Source: an uncultured Clostridia bacterium
GTDB lineage: Bacteria > Bacillota_I > Bacilli_A > RF39 > UBA660
Direction: 5' to 3'
Assembly: GCA_947569225.1 (NCBI GenBank)
Contig: CANORX010000072.1
Location: 1-5,662 of the forward strand
Length of the DNA: 5,662 nucleotides
The translations under genes and the position numbers were made by a program. Shown one piece after another: positions 5,413-5,662 of the stretch. A model generated the notes under the pieces. It saw nothing but the letters and a program-made list of their open reading frames with translations. It was not told the DNA's origin and did no database searches. Positions within the stretch are counted from its first letter, which is position 1. The number at the start of each line of letters is the position of its first letter.

Positions 5413-5662
5413 GTTATTATGCTAAGGGTATAGAAGAAAAGTATGATAGTGAGCTTTATCATATTCCAACTATTATTTATGATAAAAAGTTAACCGATAA
5501 GTATGTTAGTGTTAATGGGAATAATCGAGTGGAGAAATTTACGACTACTAGTGATTTGGTTCCGACTGTATTAGATATATTTGGGATGGATGGATGGAAA
5601 AATCTTTATTTTGGTAGTAGTGTGTTTGTTCCGTTAAAAGAAAGTATTGTTTTTAGTAGAAA
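5412..5662 (+). pseudogene. C-terminal part of the same sulfatase, out of frame and cut by the window edge
   Basis: In the -1 frame relative to the preceding gene, 83 codons stay open to the end of the window. They read SYYAKGIEEKYDSELYHIP, then TIIYDKKL, and later TTTSDLVPTVLDIFG. 'YHIP.IIYD' and 'T.SDLVPTVLD.FG' are classic closing blocks of alkaline-phosphatase-superfamily sulfatases such as LtaS. This is the missing end of the gene that stops at 5412 and not a separate gene: it has no ribosome binding site or start codon. The frame is open only from 5388, so the lesion lies between about 5388 and 5412. The true 3' end is outside the window. Confidence 0.8.

Noticed and set aside
5396..5414. 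Programmed -1 ribosomal frameshift joining the two sulfatase frames
   Set aside because: The bases around the stop do not form a standard slippery heptamer in the right frame, and a -1 shift would give a product still lacking the DH metal motif. A deletion explains the data better.
1..5662. Mycoplasma-type code with TGA as tryptophan, suggested by the AT-rich DNA
   Set aside because: Tryptophans in the conserved motifs are TGG, and the XRE gene ends cleanly with TGA followed by a terminator.

Overview
The window is strongly AT-rich DNA from a low-GC Firmicute, most likely a member of class Bacilli. The evidence is a Bacillus-type MiaB, a recognisable CotE spore-coat protein, Shine-Dalgarno sites of the GGAGGTGAT type, and AT-biased codon use. 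Tryptophan is written TGG and one gene ends in TGA, so the genetic code is the standard one and not the Mycoplasma code. CotE implies an endospore-forming lineage or one that recently was. I cannot name the genus.

Layout, all genes on the + strand. (1) 1-187: two compact hairpins at the left edge, resembling either an IS200/IS605-type element end or the terminator of an upstream gene, then AT-rich DNA carrying an extended -10 promoter. (2) 197-1606: miaB, the tRNA methylthiotransferase. (3) 1624-2655: three small, closely spaced genes with good ribosome binding sites. They encode a zinc-ribbon protein with a cysteine-rich tail, a dimeric alpha/beta-barrel-like protein, and a second zinc-ribbon-like protein. 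With 17 to 20 bp gaps and no terminator between them, they probably form an operon with miaB. (4) 2742-3188: an XRE-family regulator with its own probable promoter, a 22-bp inverted repeat in its leader, and a terminator that starts inside the gene. (5) 3275-3817: cotE, preceded by a sequence that fits the sporulation sigma-K consensus and partly the sigma-E consensus. (6) 3955-window end: a membrane sulfatase of the lipoteichoic acid synthase type. Its reading frame breaks near 5400, where the metal-binding Asp-His motif should be, and the C-terminal part continues in another frame to the edge.

In Bacillus subtilis the order is miaB (ymcB), ymcA, cotE, mutS. Here miaB and cotE are still near each other, but ymcA (ricA) is absent from between them and four small genes sit there instead. 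Downstream of cotE there is a sulfatase instead of mutS. The window therefore looks like an ancestral Bacilli neighbourhood interrupted by an accessory cassette of Cys-rich small proteins and a regulator. The cassette's role is unknown; metal handling or redox sensing is the most natural guess. No tRNA, rRNA or CRISPR array was seen, and no stretch longer than 300 bases lacks a gene.
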